Below are positions 12,690-25,659 of a stretch of 64,000 nt of DNA, piece by piece (the first letter of the stretch is position 1; each line of letters opens with the position of its first letter). The translations under genes and the position numbers were made by a program. The notes under the pieces were generated by a model. It did no database searches, had not been told where the DNA came from, and saw nothing but the letters and a program-made list of their open reading frames with translations. This DNA comes from Gnetum montanum (taxonomy: Eukaryota > Streptophyta > Gnetopsida > Gnetales > Gnetaceae): assembly GCA_015680685.1 (NCBI GenBank), contig MNCI01011864.1:585973-649972 (forward strand). Direction: 5' to 3'.

Positions 12690-13170
12690 CCCTGTGTCAT
12701 TGTATGCAATGCATGGAACTTTATTCTTCTTGATCTTCCCAAATGCATTTTCTTTTAATATCTCTAGGGAAAGATCCCGTATTCCTAGGCACGCATCAAT
12801 CGTACTCAGCCATGCTCTTCCCATTATGATTGGGAAGTCCCCCCCTACAGTTGTTGACTTGGATCACTAGGAAATCGGCTAGATAAAACCACCCACAAAC
12901 AATGGTGACAATATCCTCCACTAGTCCCAATGGAACAATGATGGACTGGTCGGCCAACTCTAAATGAATGTTACTCTTTTTTAATGGAGGTAGGTTCTAG
13001 GCTTTGTACATTTCTTGAGAGATTAAGTTAACACTAGAACCTGAATCTAAAAGAGCTTTGCAAGGCTCATTTCCAACGATTTGTAAATATATAAGAGGAC
13101 ATCCATGATTAGAGAATTTCCTAGGAAGATGGCCAACTTTAATCCAATTAGTGATTGCATGGGTTAACAT
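12690..13170 (-). pseudogene. Aspartic protease of E1 (broken)
   Basis: Pepsin-like retroelement protease that would cleave the polyprotein. The minus strand near 13030-13060 reads CKALLDSGSSVNLISQEMYK, with the catalytic D-S-G intact. The downstream block LELADQS...PLGLVEDIVT follows, and a conserved GRAWLS-like segment lies near 12800. A stop follows the EMYKA segment. Of the four elements this is the one where I see an intact D-S-G. Confidence 0.8.
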
Positions 13171-13339
13171 AACAGTGTGCGTTAACTACAGTTTTTGGTT
13201 TGAAGGAAGCTTTGAAGATTCAAACAATGGAGAGGCATTTGGACAATTAGCCGCTTGTGGTTGTAAGAACTTTTTTAGACTATTAGTTCTAAAGAAAGCT
13301 CTCTTCTTTCATCAATTGTCCAAACCAATAGTAGGTTGA

Positions 13340-15700
13340 GGATTGATAGCCCTTATAGCGTTACATTGCTGCTGCTAGGTAGGAAGCTCACCTTGCATAG
13401 TTGGAACAAGTGGTAATGGAGCTGAGGGTAGAAGAGATGCGGACATATGAGATGGATAATACATCTTTGAAACATCACCCCAAGGAGAAGAAGTTCTACA
13501 GTACTTGGGGATTTGGTAGTGAGGTTGAAGAGCAACGTGACTAGTAGAGTCACATGGAGAGATCAGCTGCTAAACATAATACCCGTATGGGTCAAGTTGA
13601 TGGTAAGGATACTATTGACATGGTGGTGGCATTCCACATGATTATGGGTGTTGCCACCATTGATACTATTCATTCAGTTGTGGTGGAGCTCCACTTGGAT
13701 AATATGTCAAGGGTTGGTGAAACTGCCTAGGGTTACCTTGAGAATAAGGTAACCTTCTGGGTGTTTGTCGTCTGTTTAATCGTGGCTTTAATGCATACAC
13801 CCCAAACTCTTGTAGATGTGACACCACTGGGAAACATCCCTTAGGATGGTCATATTGGCAACTCTCACATCTATCATCATTATTTATGTTTGAATCCACA
13901 AACTCTTCAATGACAACAACCTTGCCCTTACCTTTGTTACATGTATACTCAACTTCTTTCTTTTTCCTCCTCTCTTGATCACTACTTGGTTCTCTAGAAT
14001 CCTCTACTATTTTTAGGATAGTTTGAAATTTCTCATCTAGGGAGTTCCACATTTAATTTACCTTTTTCAATACTTCTGATGCAAATTTTTGAATGGGCAA
14101 AGTCTTTCTATTCTTCATCTCTTCAAGTGGTGACTCTTCTTCATCTTCACAAAATCTAATTTTCTTCTTTTGAAGGGAAGAATCTCTATTGTACTCCTCT
14201 ACACTTTCTCTTTTCCTCAACTCGTCTTTCTCCTTGGCAACTTGCTCCAATAATCTTTTTATTTGATGGGCTCTCAACTTGGATAGCCTTCATTGGGCAT
14301 AAGTCCCAAGGGTTCTTCGCATTTCATACCTAAGCCCATCTACGAGATGGCGTAGTTGTTCCTTCTGTGAGTAACCATGGCCAAGACAACGATGTAATAA
14401 TGAATAATACCAACCCATGGCAGCATCCAAGGATTCGTGTCCTCCTTATTTCCATCCTTGGATTTGCTTACGCAGGTTGGACACCTGGGAGTATGTTTGA
14501 TACTTATCATTGAATAGTTCTAACATGGTACTCCATCGATGAATGGAGTCTAATTCTAAGGACTGATACCAACGTTTGGCTTCCTTGATCAGTGTTTGTG
14601 AAAACAACTTTAGCTTTTTCCACTCATTTTCTATATTTTGCAAGGCACATGCTTTGTGGAATGCTTGTAGATGGTTTTGAGGATCAGCATTGTATCCCCC
14701 TTCAAATTGTGGGATGTTATTCATGTCTAGTCTTTTGATCCTACTATCCTTCTAGTGCCTTGTTGGGATCCTAATGGCCTCTGTTATATCTAACATACTT
14801 TGAATGGCGAGTAAGGGTTCATCGTGATCATGTTGTCTATGGCATCTATGATTCCTATGTTGTTCCCTACTCTCCCTTCTTTCATGATGTGTCTCTTTGG
14901 ACTACCCTTGTCCCCTTTCTCGATCATTTTATCTGTGATTTCTATTTTGCTTACCCTTGTCCTCATCGTCTTGCCCTTTGTGACTACATTCAAATCCCAA
15001 AGGATAGGGGGAAGGAGATGATGAAGGTGAAGAGGAAGGAGGACTGGCACCATGACAGTGCCTGTCACCTTCTCTTTGTTGGTCGCAGCCTCGATCACAG
15101 TTACAATTCAAATGTTCATCATTGTCATGCATTCATGTTCCTTTTTCAGACCCTTTATATCTGTTGGTACCAGAACCTGGGTTATGAATAGTTGAATGAA
15201 GATTCTGATATCCAAATCCTTGACTGAAGTCAGTGAGAGGAACATCGTTTTATGGAAAACCTCGCAAGGCAAGTTCACCACCCTCATTTTCACTTAGGAC
15301 ATATAGGACATCCTGAGACCACTTCCCCTTCACAGATTTGTAATGTCTCTCCTGTTACAAATCCCTCTCATGTTGTGCCTCTATGGGTTGATAATCTCTT
15401 GAATCTTATCCATGCACAATGTACTCCGATTGTAAGTGTTGCATACCAATTCGTGTGAGAGCATGAAGAAGCATGCTTGGGATTGAGTGATTGAGAAGTA
15501 ACACTATGTTACCTTCTAAATCATGCCATCGTAGTTGTTCATCCTGGTGGAGGATAAAGGTAAAGTCTAGTATATACTCATCAGGATGAGTGTATACCAT
15601 GCAAAACTATTGGGGCACTGGTGGATCATCATCTGCACCCCACCTCTGATTGTTCATGGTGTTGGACCTAGTCAATGAAGCACTCTCATAAGAAGGAGAC
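13340..15700 (-). pseudogene. gag of E1 (broken)
   Basis: Structural Gag polyprotein. From the 5' end there is a leader block LRWHDLEGN (about 15525), a Ser/Pro-rich stretch (about 15040), and a capsid-like part at 14446-14724 starting MNNIPQFEGGYNADPQNHLQ with IHRWSTMLELFNDKYQ. Next come a charged linker (QIKRLLEQVAKEKDEL, 14053-14277) and the motif CESCQYDHPKGC near 13850. The tail is rich in Pro, Gln and Tyr. The capsid part resembles Athila/Tat Gag proteins by the W-x-x-S-L...S-I-x-x-W pattern. Frames are split by stops. Confidence 0.85.
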
Positions 15701-15819
15701 ATGATTGATTATTCAATGTGTGATAACCTTTTTTGGTAATTGTAGGATAATTAACTCTAAGGGTTCATTTCAATGATGGAAGGATTTCCTAAGTTCTAAT
15801 CAGCGCATAAACAACAAAA

Positions 15820-15837
15820 TCCTCAGCAACAATGCCA
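15820..15837 (-). other. Primer binding site of E1
   Basis: On the minus strand TGGCATTGTTGCTGAGGA, one base from the 5' LTR. It is a mutated form of the TGGCGCCATTGTCGGGGA site in E2. Confidence 0.7.
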
Positions 15838-15838
15838 A

Positions 15839-16690
15839 TGATGAGTGATGAGGCACCCCTATGCCCAACCATACAAATACAAGCATTCACGTGCAATCCG
15901 ATCGAACTCCAAGGATTAAGTGCTTATGCACCTACATAGAACAAGGATGAGTTATGCAATCATTTTCTTCCCAAGCTTAGTTGTAAGGGTCAATTGTATG
16001 GTTAAGTAAACTTGAGGTATGTGATTTTTATTATTTTATGTTTTATTTTCCTGATGCTTAAAAGAGAGAAATGAGGTGATTTAATAACTAATTTGATTTA
16101 ACTAGTTAACTATTCTCTAACTACTCCTAACACCAGCATCTGTTCCCACTCTCCAAATACATCCTAAACCAATGTAACACTACTAGGATTACCAAATGTT
16201 AGTCATTACTAGGTTACCAAGTGTTCCCACGTATGCTCAGAGTGGTTGTGTTGAGTGTGTTAATTCATTGATAATTAACAGTTCAATAGAAATAACATTG
16301 ATTAACTAATTAGAGCATCAAATAGCATGAAATGCAATAATTAAACTATTCTGAATGTTTCAAGGTTTATTACAAAGTTCATCTTTATTACCGGACACAA
16401 GGTGTGCTCAGGTACACAATGCTTGAATAAAGATCCATTTACTTTATGACTCCTACTACAGGTACTCAGAAATAATTCTAACTCTAGAAGGGAAAAACTG
16501 CAAGAGTTCNTACTCAAAAATAATTCTAACTCTAGAAGGGAAAAACTGCAAGAGTTTAGCTAAGGGANCAAGTGCCCCTGTCTTCTATTTATAGCCAATG
16601 AGATAGGTTCTGACATTGCATGTCTGATATTGCTTCAACATCTTCGATATCATGTATCCGATATCAAGGGTTCGATATTGGGACTCATCA
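15839..16690 (-). repeat. 5' LTR of E1
   Basis: 852 bases, the partner of 6690-7521, read on the minus strand from the junction with GGAAT at 16691. U3 starts with an array of GATATCG-like units spaced about 17 bases (16621-16690). It contains an assembly-type duplication around the single N at 16510 and another N near 16568, so its length is not reliable. Confidence 0.9.
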
Positions 16691-17690
16691 GGAATGCTTT
16701 AGTCCACAACTCTTAAAACTACTATTCATTGGAATATCATAGACACACTACTCCATGAATGGATCCCAATTCTTATGCATACCAACCAACTAATGGTTCA
16801 TCAACTCAAACTCTTAACTCCCTACCATCAATGCCACCACTAGTTATGCAAGGAGAGCTTCCAACATAGCCACAACAAACGAATGCTACCAAAGTAGTTA
16901 ATAACAAGGATATGTAATGGTAAATAAACCCAAATCCAAGAAACATCCATTTTTTTAAGACAAGTCATGAAAAGATTCAGAGGGAAATTTCACCTACATC
17001 TACCATATCCACACATACTCCTCAAGGGAACACTATGCTTCCAAGTTCTATGAATCTGAATTTGACCACTGTCATGCTTACTCAAACTGTAATGTCCTAA
17101 ATTACAGCAAGAGCACTTCCAAAGAAGAAAACATAGCCTTGAAGTTCCTTAATATATCTTTAGATAACAGGACATAAACCTTGCAAGGCTATACTAGGCT
17201 GTAGGTCAAAAGTAAATCTAATTTCACAAGACATGTACAAAGCATGAAATCTTTCTCCACTAAATAAAAGCAACATTCAACTAGAGCTTGCAAATCACTT
17301 AGTCATTATTCCACTTGAACAAGTAGAAGATGTCATCACCATAATAAGTGGATGGTCTTATCCTATTGATTTCTTAGTTATACATGCTAGGGACAACAAA
17401 GAAGAATTTCCTATAATTATGGGAAGAGCATGGCTTAGCATTATAGCTGCTAAGCTCAACATTAGAGAGTTGTCCTTGGAAATTTCCAAAGAACATGAAG
17501 CTAGAATCATACAAAGACACCAAGTACCATGTATTGCATACAACAATAGGAGATGCAATTGCATGCAAAAAAATGGATCATAAAACAAGAAATCAATACA
17601 ACATGCAATCAATGTATAGAAGACATGTCTGTGTAAAAAATTTTGTATGCAGTAGTCATAAAATCACAAGATACCCAATGACTGATTACT
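16691..17690 (+). pseudogene. gag end and protease of element H, continued after E1
   Basis: Resumes the reading of H directly after the GGAAT duplication. A Pro/Gln-rich Gag tail (LVMQGELP near 16840) is followed by the protease near 17180-17500. Recognisable parts are VNLISQDMYKA*NL, LELANHLVIIPLEQVEDVIT, and EEFPIIMGRAWLS. The catalytic region is mutated (D-S-G not seen) and frames are broken. Confidence 0.75.
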
Positions 17691-19792
17691 GAAAAAGAGA
17701 CAAATTATTATATGTGCATGGAACCATTGAATAAAAGCACAAGTGCCTATGTTGAGAAAACAAACAAAATAGAACAATTAAGAATGAAAAATCCTTATGT
17801 ACAATCACATGAAGAAGAAGAGATCAAATGGGGATAGTCAAAGATCCAAGAAAAGTATGAACCAAAATTGTTAGAGTTGAAAGCCCTACCAAACGTACTA
17901 GAGTATGCTTTTCTAAATAACAAAAATCCAGTAATTACAAATGCTAATCTTAATAAAAAATAAAAGAAAAGATTATTTGAAGTGGTAAATAAATGGCCAA
18001 CAACATTTTCATGTTCCTATGATGAAATAATAAGTATAGATCCATGCATATGTCAACCCTAAATCTATACAGATCCAACTGTTAAACCTTGTCGCTAACC
18101 ACAAAGAAGACTAAATCCTAAACTTAAAGAAGTGATCAAATAAGAATTGGAAAAACTATTAAAAGCAAGGTTCCTCTATCCAATAGCAGACAATGAATGG
18201 ATCAATCCCTTAGTCATTGTTCCAAGGAAAGATACTAAGTGGAGGATCTACATCGAGTTTCGATTATTGAATTTAGCAACATTCAAAGATCACTTTCACT
18301 TACCATTTGTTGACCAAGTCCTTAATACTATTGTAGGATGTTAGTACTACAATTTCCTCGACGAGAACAATGGGTATAACCAAATCTACATTGCACCATA
18401 AGATTAAGAGAAGAATACATTCACTAGTTCATAAGGGATGTTTGCCTACAAGCAAATGCCTTTTAGCTTGTGTAATGCTCCCACTACCTTTCAAAGACTT
18501 GTATTGAGTGTCTTCCAAAAACAAATTGGCAATGGAGTGGAAGTATTCAGGGATGACTTTTCCACATATGGGCTAGACTTTAAACAAGCCTTGGACCAAC
18601 TAGAACAAGTTCTGAAAAGATGTGTTAAAAATAATCTAAAGCTTAATTGGTAGAAAAGCCATTTAATGGTCCAAGATGGTATTGTTATGGAACATAAAAT
18701 ATCTCAAGAAAGAATAGAGGTAGATCTTAATAAGATTAAGAGTTATTCAAAATATCACCTAGCAGTCATAAACTATTAAGGATGTCATATCACCCCTTGG
18801 CCATATAGGACATTACAGAAGGTTTATTGAGAATTTTTTAAAGATCACAAAGCTACTAGTAGAACTTACAGAGAAAGATGCATCATTCTAATGGATAGAT
18901 CAATGTAAGAAGGCATTCAAGATATTAAAATAGAAGCTAATTGAAACACCAATCCTTCGATCTCTAGATTCATACAAGCCCTTTCACATTATTACAAACA
19001 CTTCAAATTGTGCACTGGAAGTAGTACTCACTCAACTGGATGATCAAAAATGACCCTATTACATACACTACTTTAGTTGAAGCATTATGAGGACATAACT
19101 TGACTACAACACTACAGAAAAGGAGCTTATGGCCATGGTGTACACACTTGAAAATTTAGACATTATGTGCTCAAGTATATCATTTATGACCACATGAATC
19201 ATAGTGCCATCAGATTTCTAATGAATAAACTAGCGATCAGTCCAGGGATGATACAATGGCTTGTTATATTATAGGAGTTTGACATCACCATGATAGACAA
19301 AAAGGACACTGAAAATGTTGCACCTGATGATTTGTCAAGACTAATATGGGAACTATAAGAACATGATGAATCATTATCAGACCAATTTCCTAACGAAAAT
19401 TTATTTACAAGAATAATAATGGCTATCAACACAACAGAAAATTCATGGATTACTAATTACATGACTTAGCTCACTACACAAGAGCTTCCTGTTAAGTGAA
19501 ACAAGAAACAAAAGGAACAATTCCACCACAAAGTTAAACAATATATGAAAATTAGTGGAAATCTTTACAAGATATGCATTGATGAACTCATAATATGGTG
19601 CATTCCAAAAGAGAGCCAACAAAGAACTCTACAAGATGCACATGAGGAACCATGTGATGTACATTATGCAGTATGTAGAACAATACTAAAGTTAATGATG
19701 GCAAGTTAATTTTAGCCTACCATATTAAGAGATGCATACTAATTAATCCAATCTTGTGAAAAATGGCAACATGACAAAGGACTAATGGCCAG
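17690..19792 (+). pseudogene. Reverse transcriptase, RNase H and integrase start of element H
   Basis: Pol of H. The 18147-18344 frame has PLVIVPRKDTKWRIYIEFR and LPFVDQVLN. The 18438-18653 frame has MPFSLCNAPTTFQ and the catalytic box as FRDD (18546-18557), an Arg replacing Met of FMDD. The expected FLDGYSGYNQI is FLDENNGYNQI. RNase H remnants follow to about 19480 (KELMAMVYTLE), then the start of integrase. Coding is cut at 19792 by E2 and resumes at 29778. Confidence 0.82.
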
Positions 19793-20813
19793 TGATGAGC
19801 GGCAAGGTACCTCTACGCTCAACCATACGAATACGAGCATTTCACACACAATCCAGTCGAATTCCAAGGACTAAGTGCTTATGTGCCCTTGTGGAACAAG
19901 GATGGGTTGGTTCATCATTGTCTTCCCAAGCTTACCTTTATGTCAAGATTGTATGGTTAAGTAAGCTTGAGGCATATGATTTTTATAGCTTTTATGTTTT
20001 TATGTCCTAGGCTAGTAGGGAAGGAGAGAGGTAACTAAGTGAATAATTTAACTTAACTACTCATTAACTAAGTTCAAACTAATCCTAACACCAACAACTG
20101 TTCCCACTTGCCGTACACATCTTGAACTAGGGCAACACTGCTAAGATTACCAAATTCTAATCATTACTGGGTTACCAAGCATTACAGGCNGGGCAACACT
20201 GCTAAGATTACCAAATTCTAATCATTACTGGGTTACCAAGCATTACAGGCATGCTCGAAGTGGTTGTGCTTGTGTAATTTAACGATTTTCTTAATTGATA
20301 AAAATGAATTGGTGTGCTAATAACATAAATGTAAAGTGCATAAAATAAAATAAATGCATAAGAAAATAAAATAAAATAAATGCGTAAGAAAATAAATCTT
20401 AAGTGCTGCAAGGATGAATCAAAGAGCTCATCTTTATTACCAACACAATGGTGTGCTCAGGTACATCAATGCTTGAATAAAGATTTGTCCATACTTAGAC
20501 CTCCTACTACGAGTACTGGAAAATACTGTAACTTTCAAATAGACTATAAGAGTTTCGCTACCTGATTGCTAAAAAAATTCCTTCCAATTATGTGCTTGGG
20601 CATTATATTTATAGGCTTGGGAGCAACTACTCTAATAATTAGAGTAACCGCTCTAATAATTAGAATAACTACCAAAGTAACTACTAGAGTAACCACTCTA
20701 ATAATTACAGTAACCAAGAGTAACCACTCTAATAATTAGAGTAACTACTAGAGTAACCACTCTAATAATTAGAATAACTGCTAGAGTAACTACTAGAGTA
20801 ACCGCTCTCATCA
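19793..20813 (-). repeat. 3' LTR of E2
   Basis: TGATGAG to CTCATCA. It includes an exact duplication of about 60 bases around the single N at 20190, which looks like an assembly join. The right 180 bases form the GTAACTCTAATAATTAGAG array listed separately. Confidence 0.88.
20625..20810. repeat. U3 array of near-palindromic repeats in the 3' LTR of E2
   Basis: Repeated units built from CTCTAATAATTAGAGTAAC and CTAGAGTAAC, around ten in a row. CTCTAATAATTAGAG is a palindrome apart from its middle base. The same kind of array, with different unit order and number, is in the other LTR. Confidence 0.88.
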
Positions 20814-22553
20814 TACCCCCATGACTGAATGAAAAATCATCCTTGAGTATAGAAGAAGAGAAACAAGTTCTTTACAAAATATATTAGGGGGATGTGCACT
20901 TATTTGACTAACATGCAAAGTGACACAGAGAAAACAGACAAATACAAAAGTGCCCAAGCATACAATATCACAATTACGTAAAAAATTGGTGTTCATGACA
21001 ATTAGGAAAGAACACCAACAGATCCAAAGGACATCCAACCCCTCCTGGCAATAGAAGAATGAGGGAGAGGTAAAAGAGATCCAACGGTCATGAACAATCT
21101 CCCATGAGTGATATGGTTGCATCCTCCTTGGTGACAATAGTTCTACTTCCAATCCACGCTTCCCACTACAATCACAACAAAACCAAGGATTAGTATATAT
21201 AATACATAAATAATGGCTAAATACCTTATCTCGTCGCTAATTTTATCTAGCCAAGTTGTGATTGTGATAGATTGCTTGCTTGATATTATTAGTGGAAAGA
21301 CTAATGAATGGGTTAAATAATAGAAGCGATCCATACAATTCAGAGAAAGCTTGACACAAGGAGTAGTGGAAAGAGGGTATTCACAANNNNNNNNNNNNNN
21401 NNNNNNNNNNNNNNNNNNNNNNNNNNNNNNNNNNNNNNNNNNNNNNNNNNNNNNNNNNNNNNNNNNNNNNNNNNNNNNNNNNNNNNNNNNNNNNNNNNNN
21501 NNNNNNNNNNNNNNNNNNNNNNNNNNNNNNNNNNNNNNNNNNNNNNNNNNNNNNNNNNNNNNNNNNNGTATTTCATGGTTAAGATAACTAAGTAGAACTC
21601 ATCCCAAATCAAGACTCAAACCAACCACATTCAGTGACCTTGCATCAATACACTTGGTCAATCCATCCTCTTGAGGCAACAAGAATGCTTCCACAAAGAG
21701 TGACCACCATCCCAAGGAGAGCGATATGGAGAACCAAGAAGTGAGAAAGGGTCATAGTTAGAAGGAACCTTCAGGCATGGGTAACATGTCTTTCTAGTTC
21801 CATAACCAACGCTTGCAGCCCATATTGCTTTATCATGTCTAAGTAGTGTGCTTTGAATTCTCACCTTTTTCTCTTTTTTCTCTCCTTTTTTTTTGATGCA
21901 TGAGAACCACACCATGCAAAGACTTATTTTTATTCACTTAGCTTCCTGATATTTGAATAATGTCATAATGGCAAAAAACCCAAGAAAAAGCATCGAAGCA
22001 CCTAAGAGAATGGCTAGCAAGAATGCATCGAATCCCCTTAAAGTCACATCCTTTTCATCCTTTGAGTCTTTCCTTAGTTTGAAAAATACCCAACCACCAA
22101 TTAATTAATAAGTTTACTTAGAAAAAGAGGATTGTACACTTCCAAGCCAAAGGAGACCATAGAGTTGTATGGATGAGTGGACGGCATGGACTCATTTCCT
22201 GTTTTGCCAAAAGAACCATACCTTAATATTAGCATCATAATTCAAATGTAAAAACTAAACATTAGCAATCAATATGATATAATTCAATCCACCATCATGA
22301 GCACTTATTAGATGACAATTAAAAGTAAATCAAGCAAACAAAGAAACAGTAAAAACATGAACGATGATGTAAAACAAAAATAAGAAAAGTTGAAAGAATG
22401 TGTAAAAAAAAAAATTCAAAAAAAACTAAGGGCCTAAAATGGTTAGCATAGGTGGCCATCTCCCCCAGAACTAAGTTGGAAGGAGGAGATCCGAAATAGT
22501 GAGTAGGGTTGTCCATCAAGTGAGGTAGCATGTGTACTAGTTGTCTTAAGCTC
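20814..22553 (-). other. E2 non-coding 3' region with polypurine tract and sequence gap
   Basis: Region between integrase and 3' LTR without a supported gene. CAGTCATGGGGGTA (minus strand) abuts the LTR at 20814, and a mutated second box (TTCTGGGGGAGA) is near 22459. Ns cover 21387-21567. Similar to 7522-9580 in E1 and 43045-44957 in E3. Confidence 0.7.
21387..21567. other. Assembly gap (181 Ns)
   Basis: Run of Ns inside the 3' non-coding region of E2. Frames crossing it have no meaning. Confidence 0.99.
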
Positions 22554-23560
22554 CTAGAAAGGTTTGGTTTGTTGCATGTTGACCAAAAGTTTCTTATCCA
22601 GGCTCTCAGGTTTGTATATTATCATTGCCCCTGAAGGAAAAGTTGCATAAATAATATAAGGTCCTTCCCACAGTGTTTGAAATTTAGTACATTGTGGCAC
22701 ATGTGTGGGATTCCAATAGAGAACCTTATCTTCTGGTTGATATTTAACTTTCCTAATTCTTAGGACATGACGTTGTTTATTGAAGGCCTTGTGCAATTCA
22801 TTAGATGACAAGGCAGCTAATTGGTTTTCATCTAGCAAATTAAAAGTTACTAACCATTGTTTCTGTGCTAGATCAAGGACAAGGTTGAGGTCACATGTCA
22901 TGGATAGTGTACAGAGCTTAGTTTGAATGGGAAGAGTTGGTAATTTACCATACACTAACTCATAGGGAGAGTAGCCTGTAGGGAGTTTCTATGTGGAGTG
23001 GTATGCCCAAAGAGCATCGTTCAGTTTAGTGCTCCAGTCTCGTGTAAACTTGCTAATGGTTCTTGTCAATATCTTTGTAATTTCCCTATTGGTGACTTCT
23101 ACTTGACCGTTCGCTTGGGGGTGGTATGCTGTAGTCAATTTATGCTCAACCCTAAGCATTGCATTAATTTTCGAAAAGTTGCACCTGTGAAGTGTATACC
23201 ATTGTTTAAAATAAATGCACATGGCACACCAAACCTGTTTATGATTTGTTGTTGAACAAATCATGCAGCTGTAGATGATGTACAATCTTTAACAGCAGCT
23301 ACTTCAGCCCATTTTGTTAGGTAATCAATGGCATGAATAATATAAACTTTTCCATTGCACATTGGTGTAATCGGCCCCATAAACTCAGTTCCCCAAATGT
23401 CGAAGGGTTCTAATGGTTGAATCCATTATTGTGGGCCCTCCATTCTAGCAGTCATTTCCCCATCACGTTGACAGTGCTCACAAGATTGGGCAAAATGATG
23501 GGCATCCCCAAATAATGTAGGCCAATAATATCCTGCAAGTAAGATCTTGATGGCCATTCA
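22554..23560 (-). pseudogene. Integrase of E2 (broken)
   Basis: Integrase C-terminal part is a 133-residue frame at 22554-22955 with NPTHVPQCTKFQTLWEGPYI and VNMQQTKPF at its end. The core near 22989-23400 keeps the catalytic Glu in NGQVEVTNREI, unlike E1. The Asp-bearing part is frameshifted near 23170-23230. The zinc-binding N-terminal part near 23450-23600 is fragmentary. Confidence 0.83.
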
Positions 23561-23749
23561 TCTCCCAGCATAATGACCCCCACAAGGACCCTCATGAGTG
23601 TCTTGGAGAACTCATAGTTGATCTATATTGGGAACACATCATCAAACCAAGCCATCGGGACACACTTTGTAAAGTTGCCCATTGATCTTGATAAAATACT
23701 TGGCTCGGTGAAGAAACTGTTGTTTCTTCTTAAGGTTTTACTCTTGTGG

Positions 23750-24616
23750 TGTTTATTGGATGAGGAGATAGGTAAGAATGCTACTGTACCAGTTTGTCTC
23801 TGTGGTTGATTGATTATTCACTACACTAGCAAAGAGGAATTCATCAGGGAAATGATTAGAAATGTGATATTCATCCTCTTTGTTGTCCCATTGCAACCGA
23901 GATAAATGATCAGCAACTACTTTCTCGGTGCCCTTGCAATCGATCATCGTTAAATCAAACTCTTATAAGATTACAAACCATCATATGATACGAGGGCTTA
24001 CCATTGGCTTATTCATGAGGAACTAGATTGCACTATGATCTGTATGTATATATACTTTATATTTCAATACATAGTGTCTAAAATTTTCTAATGTAAACAC
24101 TACGGCCATTAATTCTTTCTCTGTGGTCGTGTAGTTAAGTTGTGCACTAGCGATACTTCTACTTGCATAGTGGATGTAATAAGGATGCTTCTGGTTATCT
24201 AACTGTGTAAGTATAGCTCCTAAAGCATAGTTGGGCGCATCATTCATGATATGGAATGGTTTAGACTAGTCAGGAGCTTGTAGAATGGGTGTTTCTACTA
24301 GCTTCTGTTTGAGAGTTTGGAAAGCTAATTTGCATTCCTTAGTCCACTCAAAAGGTACGTCCTTTTTCGTTAATTTCACCAATGGTTTGGCAACCTTTGA
24401 AAAGTTCTCAATAAATCTCCTATAGTAGCCAGTATGTCCAAGGAATGATTGAATATTTTGACAGTTTCCAGTTGATGGGTAATTCCTTGGATAATTTTGA
24501 TTTTCTCGGGGTCTACCTCTATCCCTGTGTATGAGATTTTGTGCCCGCGTACGATGCCTTCTTGGACCAACAAATGGCTTTTCTACCAGTTGAGCCTCAA
24601 ATTGGTTTCTACACAT
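23750..24616 (-). pseudogene. RNase H and connection domain of E2 (broken)
   Basis: The 24266-24616 frame includes FLGHTGYYRRFIENFSKVAK and FEWTKECKLAFQTLKQKL, the connection between reverse transcriptase and RNase H. The 24023-24247 frame has NAPNYALGAILTQ-like and TTTEKELMAVVFTLENFRHY. The 23753-23947 frame has VVADHLSRLQWD. These are standard Ty3/gypsy blocks. Frames are separated by stops. Confidence 0.85.
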
Positions 24617-25170
24617 CTTTTTAACACTTACTCTAACTGGTCTAAGGCTTGATCAAAGTTTGCTCCATAAGTGGAGAAATCGTCCATAAAGACCTCCACG
24701 CCATTCCCTATCTGTTGTTGGAATATGCTTAGAAATAATCGTCAAAATGTTGTAGGGGCATTACACAAGCCAAACAGCATCTGTTTGTATGCAAATGTTC
24801 CCTAAGGATTGGTGAATGTAGTCTTGGCTTAGTCTTCTGGGGCTATTTGTATTGGTTATATCCACTATATCCATCTAGAAAATTGTAATAGCGATGCCCT
24901 ACAATGGTGTCTATGACTTGGTCAACAAATGGCAATGGAAAGTGATCTTTGAATGTTACCATATTTAGTAGCCTAAAATCTATGCACACCCTCCATTTTC
25001 CTTCCTTTTTAGGCACAATAACTAAGGAGCTAACCCATTCATTATTAGCAATGGGGTATATGAACCCAGCCTTGAGAAGCTGTTCGATTTCTTCCTTAAC
25101 TACTTACTTCAACTTAGGGTTCAATCGTCTCTGCAGTTGTCTTCGAGGCTTCATGGAGGGGTCAATGTAA
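24617..25170 (-). pseudogene. Reverse transcriptase of E2 (broken)
   Basis: The minus strand carries the FMDD box at 24679-24690 followed by FSTYG, the YSGYNQ-like palm block near 24850, and FPLPFVDQVIDTIVGHRYY-like sequence near 24900-24950. Stops interrupt it, so no long frame remains, but motif order and spacing match E1 and H. Confidence 0.85.
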
Positions 25171-25659
25171 ATTCTATGTTGGCATATCCTAGGATCTATT
25201 CTAGTTAATTCAAGATATGACCAAGCGAAGGCTTCTGACCATTTATTTATTACCTTCAACAATTCTTCTTTCTATTGAGAAGCAAGCTTAGCGTTGATAA
25301 TTACTGATTTTCCATTTTTAAGAAATGCGTATTCCATACCAGTGGGCAATGGTTTCAGCTCAAGGGGCTCCTGCTTAAATTTCTCAAGGATTTCCAATTT
25401 CCCCTAGTTGATATTTTCAAGGTTAAGACTTGGAAGTTGAGTGGTGGACTTACTCTAATGTGTCTATGCTATTAATGTAAGCATAACTCAAACCCTCAAT
25501 TGGTTCCATGCATATGAGTGAACTACTTTCTTGATCAGCTGTCAGCCATAGGGTGTCTTCCTATCATGTGGTTGTTGCATACAGGCATCTTTGTATGTTA
25601 ATCACTTGTGAACACTAATTGCATGCAGGCAATGCTAAACTTTGCACAAACCATGACCT
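25171..25659 (-). pseudogene. Protease-reverse transcriptase linker of E2
   Basis: Poorly conserved linker between protease and reverse transcriptase. It matches the 12150-12690 stretch of E1, including ELKPLPTGMEYAFLKNGK near 25310-25370. I see no separate domain. Confidence 0.6.

Larger units (their letters stand above)
6690..16690 (-). mobile_element. E1: complete minus-strand Athila-like LTR retrotransposon nested in H
   Basis: A 10,001-base element bounded by two LTRs starting TGATGAG and ending CTCATCA, with a perfect five-base target duplication GGAAT at 6685-6689 and 16691-16695. On the minus strand the order is LTR, primer site, gag, protease, reverse transcriptase, RNase H, integrase, about 1.9 kb of non-coding DNA, polypurine tract, LTR. 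It lies in the gag of the oppositely oriented element H. Frames are broken and the integrase catalytic glutamate is replaced by lysine, so it is dead. The LTRs differ visibly, so insertion is not recent. Confidence 0.93.
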
